A DNA stretch of 64,000 nt from Sabethes cyaneus (taxonomy: Eukaryota; Arthropoda; Insecta; Diptera; Culicidae). Below the pieces are notes generated by a model, which was not told the DNA's origin, ran no database searches, and worked only from the letters and a program-made list of their open reading frames with translations. Every line of letters begins with the position of its first letter. Within the stretch, counting starts at the first letter, position 1. Location of the stretch: assembly GCF_943734655.1 (NCBI RefSeq), contig NC_071355.1, positions 18,488,268-18,552,267 on the forward strand. The letters run 5' to 3'. Below are positions 60,396 to 64,000 of this stretch, one piece after another. The position numbers were made by a program, and so were the translations under genes.

Positions 60396-62275
60396 CGTTT
60401 CGTAATACGTAATTAAAATAGCACTTCGATAGTTAAACGAAAATCTAAGATAGCAAGAGCCTTGCATTGATGTTATACGAATAATTATATATAGTAAAAA
60501 TTATTCGTAGTTATTCAGATAGTTCTACAAATTCGTTGCGCTAAAATGTAGAACCGGTTTTCGGCCTAATGGCGAAACCCCCAAAATTTCTCTCCCGTGC
60601 AGCTACTCTTAAATCCGTTGAGACAGAACTGAAGGGGAAGCAACGAAAGATGCTTCGTAGAAAGGTTGGAGAGAATCAGATAGAGCCAAGTTGAGTTGTC
60701 GAAATGAAACAGCTAGCAGGATCATAGATTCCCGAATTGACCCGACGAAGTTAGCGGGAAATGAAGTCACCTTCCCTTATCTGAGGATCAAAATGGTCGT
60801 TCATTTCGTCCTAGACCGTAAAGCATTTCGGAAGTGTTAACCGTAGTCTGTTGTCCGCGCCTTTCCGTTAAATTATATTAAGTATGTAAAGTGACGTGAT
60901 AGTGTTAGATTTGTGCTAATTTTATTGTATCTCTCTCGCTAAATAGGATCGAACAAATTTGTTGTGTTCAAAATTTGTAGTGTGCGATAATTTTGGAGTG
61001 CGCCAAAAGCTAGCAGCCGCACGGCTACAATTTCATCCACAGCACTACGAACGAGAAGAAGGAAGGACAGCGAAAGACGCATCCAGCACAATTCGGACGA
61101 ATTCCCGGCGCACGCTATTCTGCCGGTCGACACGTGGATCGCCCAACATCCACATTCTGAAGCATCGGACGGATCGGAGTCCTCCGGTGAGGCTAGTGGC
61201 CGTTTCCGGTCGAGTAATCCCGGAAAGCGGTACTAAGCAGTTTTAGTTCCATCTGTAAAATCTAGCATCGCATCGTAGAGTTTTTACCGTACCGCATGTG
61301 ATCGCACAGCAGCCGACGGTAGCGATCGCCGAGCAGCAGCAGCCGACGCTACGTAAGCCACCAACAGCAGCAACAGTTAAAGCTCTGGTGAGTCGTATCT
61401 ATTCATTCATTGTTTAAAGGGCGCATCCTAGAAATACGCCATAGTACGGCGCACGTGAATTCACGAGGTTAGCCGTTCATTTTCCGTGATCACGATTTCA
61501 CTGATATAGTTTGAGGTTGGGGTCGGCATGTAACCGCGTGCACGCGTTACCGAGATTATGATCGCCGCCCCAACCAGAATTGTCTAGACACCGTACGAAA
61601 ATCATTAGTGACGTCACTGCAGAATTACTGAAGCAGCTGATCGGAATTTGGAGTGAAAAGCACATGGGTCGATAGAGCACAGTAGGGAGAGAAAATGCAC
61701 ACACTGATAGATTAGTTAGGCCTAGAATATAAGAAACACAAATATGAATACATACACACGTTGAAGCATGCATGCCTTAAAGTAAATAATTTGAAATACA
61801 AACCGTTTTCCGTAATTAATAAAATGTTTTCCTAGGATAGTCAAACAACGTGTTGTTCTTGTAGTGAAGTTAGTTACGGTCTAAGGTGTTCACGTCATTT
61901 CGTTTTCGTTTAGTTTGAGTTTATTTCGGCCGTCAAAGTTTGAATGAACGGCAAATCATTTATGAGATGCTTTCGCCGTCTGGTGGCAAATAGCGACATT
62001 GCCAGTGATGATAACTTTTGAACTTTTGGTGTTCCTTACTGCGAGCTTTCGTTTCGTGTCGTTCGGTATTGAAGATTTATGCTAGGTGATAAAAGGGTAG
62101 TGTACCCGTTTTTGGTGACTTAATTTAGGTAAGCCTATCTGGTTCGATCCTGATTCCTTCTATTTAGCAATCTTTGACTGACCCTAAGGGGAGTCTCACC
62201 GGGCAAACACAACGTGGCGTGCAGTCTCCCTTACGGAGTGGCGCTTAAGCTGCACGCTGAATAGGGATCGACCAG
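60396..62275 (+). other. Possible long 5' LTR of the retrotransposon at 62.3 kb
   Basis: No coding domain is apparent. Since a primer-binding site starts at 62290 and the sequence just before it ends ..CTACA, this stretch could include the 5' LTR, but its start cannot be fixed without the 3' LTR, which is outside the window. A CAG/CAGCAG-rich part at 61300-61385 ends in CTGGTGAGTCG, a good splice-donor consensus, so a host 5' exon is the alternative. Confidence 0.35.
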
Positions 62276-62515
62276 GGCCGGCTACATTTTGGCGCCCAAC
62301 GACAGTACAAACCCATTTTATGCTGTAGATTCCGTACGTTGGATTTAGTTCGGCCACATTTTGGCGCCCAACGGAAAGTACGGACTTATGTTGTAGATAC
62401 TGATGTTAAATGTTGTTCGGCCACATTTTGGCGACGGATAGATACGAAGTTATTTAGAGTGGATGCTGTATGTTGGTTATAGTTCGGCCATATTTTGGCG
62501 CCCAACTGCAGAAAT
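62276..62515 (+). repeat. Four tandem copies of a primer-binding-site block
   Basis: TTCGGCCACATTTTGGCGCC recurs with small changes. The TGGCG starts are at 62290, 62362, 62429 and 62496, giving 67-72-bp steps. Copies 1, 2 and 4 keep TGGCGCCCAAC, complementary to the 3' end expected of insect tRNA-Lys; copy 3 is shortened to TGGCGACGG. Such a site, directly after an LTR, primes minus-strand DNA synthesis in LTR retrotransposons. Confidence 0.75.
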
Positions 62516-62930
62516 TCACGTGTTAGTGATGGTTGATGTTGAATACGTTTATGACGATTAATGCTGCTATTACGTTATGCTTAATGAAGTGATACTATAT
62601 TCTCAAGTTTATGCTACATTTTGATGATGAATATTGATGTGTTGGGATTTCGGAAATAATATAAAGATATTGTTTTGGGTAACAAATTATATTATTCGTT
62701 TGCTTAAATAAATCTAGGTTTATGCTGTTTTCGAGTTTAATGCAGTTATAAAATAACAGGAATATTGTAGTTTATGTTGCGATATTGATGGAGAATTTAT
62801 GCTGATGAAATATTGAAGTTATTGTTGAAGTATCGTTGTTGATGAGGTTCTAGCCTGTTGTTTAATCTATATTTCGGATAATTAGGTTATTATAGTCAAT
62901 CGTTAAGTAGAAATAATATACGTTAAAGAG

Positions 62931-64000
62931 ATGGCTTCAAAATTTCCGCGTGTAGATCATTTGACTAACGAAGAAGTTGATTACGAGATAATAATTCGTG
63001 GTAAGGCGGATGAAATCAATGCTGATGTAGATGCAAAACATCGTTTGTTAAGAAAATTATTTTCAGAAGATGTTAGGGAAAACCGTGAATACCAATCTAT
63101 ATATACTATCGATCAGGAATACGATCGTGTGGCGGGCATAATCACTGAGTTAATGGGAAAGCTAGAGAGGGGTAAAGATACTGACCGTTGCGTTTCTCGA
63201 CTAAAACACTATTCTTTGAGGGTCGCGCGAAGCTTGGCTAACGATCGCGCATCGGAACAAATGCGTAAAGAATTAGGAAATGAAATTAGAAGTGTGTTGA
63301 GTAAGTTCATGCCGAGAAAAAAGGACTGTGGGGAGAAAGTTGACGACAATCAGCAACCAATATTAGAGCAAAAGAGGGACGAACAGAGTGAGCAAAACGA
63401 AGCGACGGGAGGAGTCGACAAACCGACTGGAACAATCTCTAAAAATTCACCACAGAGCCGTAAAGATACAGCCCAGGAGATGCAACAGCTAAAGGAGAAG
63501 TTAGCGTTGGTGGAGAGACAGTTGCAAGAGGCAAGGCTATCAGCGCGTGAATCAGCGAATGACAAATGTAGGGATAGACGGAGAGGTCCCCAGACCGCGG
63601 GTGCAGCTACAGACTCTGAAGAATCGGACAGCGATAGTGCCTGGGATAGCAAGCAAAGCATTTTAGATACTCGTTTCAGCAGTCGGAAAGGGCAGGTACG
63701 GCAGGAGAGGAACATTCCACGAGGCAATGTAGACTGCAATCGAGAGGACAACCAGCGATGGGACCGACGAGAGCAGAATAGGAATCAGCAACAGGGAAAT
63801 CGTAACTATCGTGAAGAGGTACAAATTCAAGGTCGCACCCGACGAGCGCTGTGGAACCGGGACGATCGAGAGGAGTCGGATGATTACGAAGATCATCACG
63901 AACATCGACATGGTAACCGAAACCATCGCAGGAGTGGAAGACAAAATCACGACAGACGTAGGAGGGACAATCCTGAATACGGCAGATCGGGACATTCTTC
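62931..64000 (+). CDS. Gag-like protein of an LTR retrotransposon, partial
   Basis: The frame opens at the ATG at 62931 (MASKFPRVDHLTNEEVDYEI) and stays open for 356 codons to the window end. Gag would form the particle that packages the element's RNA. Residues 1-125 are mixed alpha-helical in character. Residues about 180-215 (EMQQLKEKLALVERQLQEAR) look like a coiled coil, followed by an acidic DSEESDSDS patch. From about 245 on the protein is very rich in Arg, Asn, Gln, Asp and His, as in nucleic-acid-binding gag regions. No CCHC knuckle, protease or RT is reached. The primer-site block 430-640 bp upstream supports a retrotransposon, probably Ty3/gypsy-like given the tRNA-Lys-type site; BEL/Pao is not excluded. 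No stop or frameshift is seen, so this copy may be young. Confidence 0.72.
   Translation, partial: MASKFPRVDHLTNEEVDYEIIIRGKADEINADVDAKHRLLRKLFSEDVRENREYQSIYTIDQEYDRVAGIITELMGKLERGKDTDRCVSRLKHYSLRVARSLANDRASEQMRKELGNEIRSVLSKFMPRKKDCGEKVDDNQQPILEQKRDEQSEQNEATGGVDKPTGTISKNSPQSRKDTAQEMQQLKEKLALVERQLQEARLSARESANDKCRDRRRGPQTAGAATDSEESDSDSAWDSKQSILDTRFSSRKGQVRQERNIPRGNVDCNREDNQRWDRREQNRNQQQGNRNYREEVQIQGRTRRALWNRDDREESDDYEDHHEHRHGNRNHRRSGRQNHDRRRRDNPEYGRSGHS

Noticed and set aside
62140..62165. GGTTCGATCC as a tRNA B box
   Set aside because: No A box or foldable tRNA upstream; isolated B-box-like word.
63350..63995. Two minus-strand frames of 110-133 codons
   Set aside because: Shadows of the plus-strand gag frame, which is longer and starts at a good ATG.

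Overview
The window looks like nuclear DNA of an insect, most probably a culicine mosquito. It carries an ITmDD37E transposon (a subfamily best known from mosquitoes), RNase H-bearing and RTE-like non-LTR retrotransposons, a tRNA-derived SINE, long-TIR foldback elements, animal-type histone remnants with the canonical 3' stem-loop, and an LTR retrotransposon with a tRNA-Lys-type primer site. No intact single-copy host gene is recognisable. Genus is not claimed. The very long open frames at about 3.1-10.2 kb and 24.2-27.4 kb are by-products of stop-free tandem repeats, not genes.

Layout. 1-2.99 kb: unannotated single-copy-like DNA. 2.99-10.18 kb: a short degenerate octamer field, then 746 units of the heptamer TTTTCAA, then 252 units of TTTTCTG. 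10.2-13.7 kb: nothing recognised. 13.7-17.1 kb: a composite of old repeats, a broken non-LTR reverse transcriptase, and an ITmDD37E element with perfect TA target duplications. 17.2-19.15 kb: a cluster of decayed H2A/H2B histone genes with three consensus histone stem-loops. 19.3-24.2 kb: one small foldback MITE and otherwise nothing. 24.2-27.4 kb: the same two heptamer arrays in inverted orientation, followed by a perfect (GACA)291 array that ends in a transposon-tail sequence. 27.4-32.8 kb: a degenerate octamer field, then a foldback element split by a 4.15-kb nested insertion. 32.8-35.6 kb: nothing recognised.

35.6-44.2 kb: a large, strongly T-biased degenerate octamer satellite (consensus TTTTCGAC), interrupted by a 140-bp-period tandem repeat, a Transib-like foldback element, a full-length tRNA SINE, a non-LTR 3' end and another dispersed repeat. 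44.4-45.4 kb: a truncated Tc1-like element. 48.6-52.9 kb: a second repeat patchwork holding another copy of the Transib-like element with a clean 5-bp duplication and a reverse-transcriptase scrap. 54-59.5 kb: mostly unannotated. 59.5-60.4 kb: 3' end of an RNase H-type non-LTR element. 62.3-64 kb: leader and start of gag of an LTR retrotransposon running out of the window.

The pieces do not form a pathway. They record nested insertion and satellite growth. The most interesting points are (1) heptamer arrays and octamer fields sharing a TTTTC core, present twice in opposite orientation about 14 kb apart; (2) a non-autonomous Transib-like family whose ends resemble 23-type recombination signals; (3) the decayed histone H2A/H2B cluster; and (4) four tandem copies of the primer-binding-site block upstream of gag. 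All assignments come from reading the sequence and remembered family features; no database search was run.
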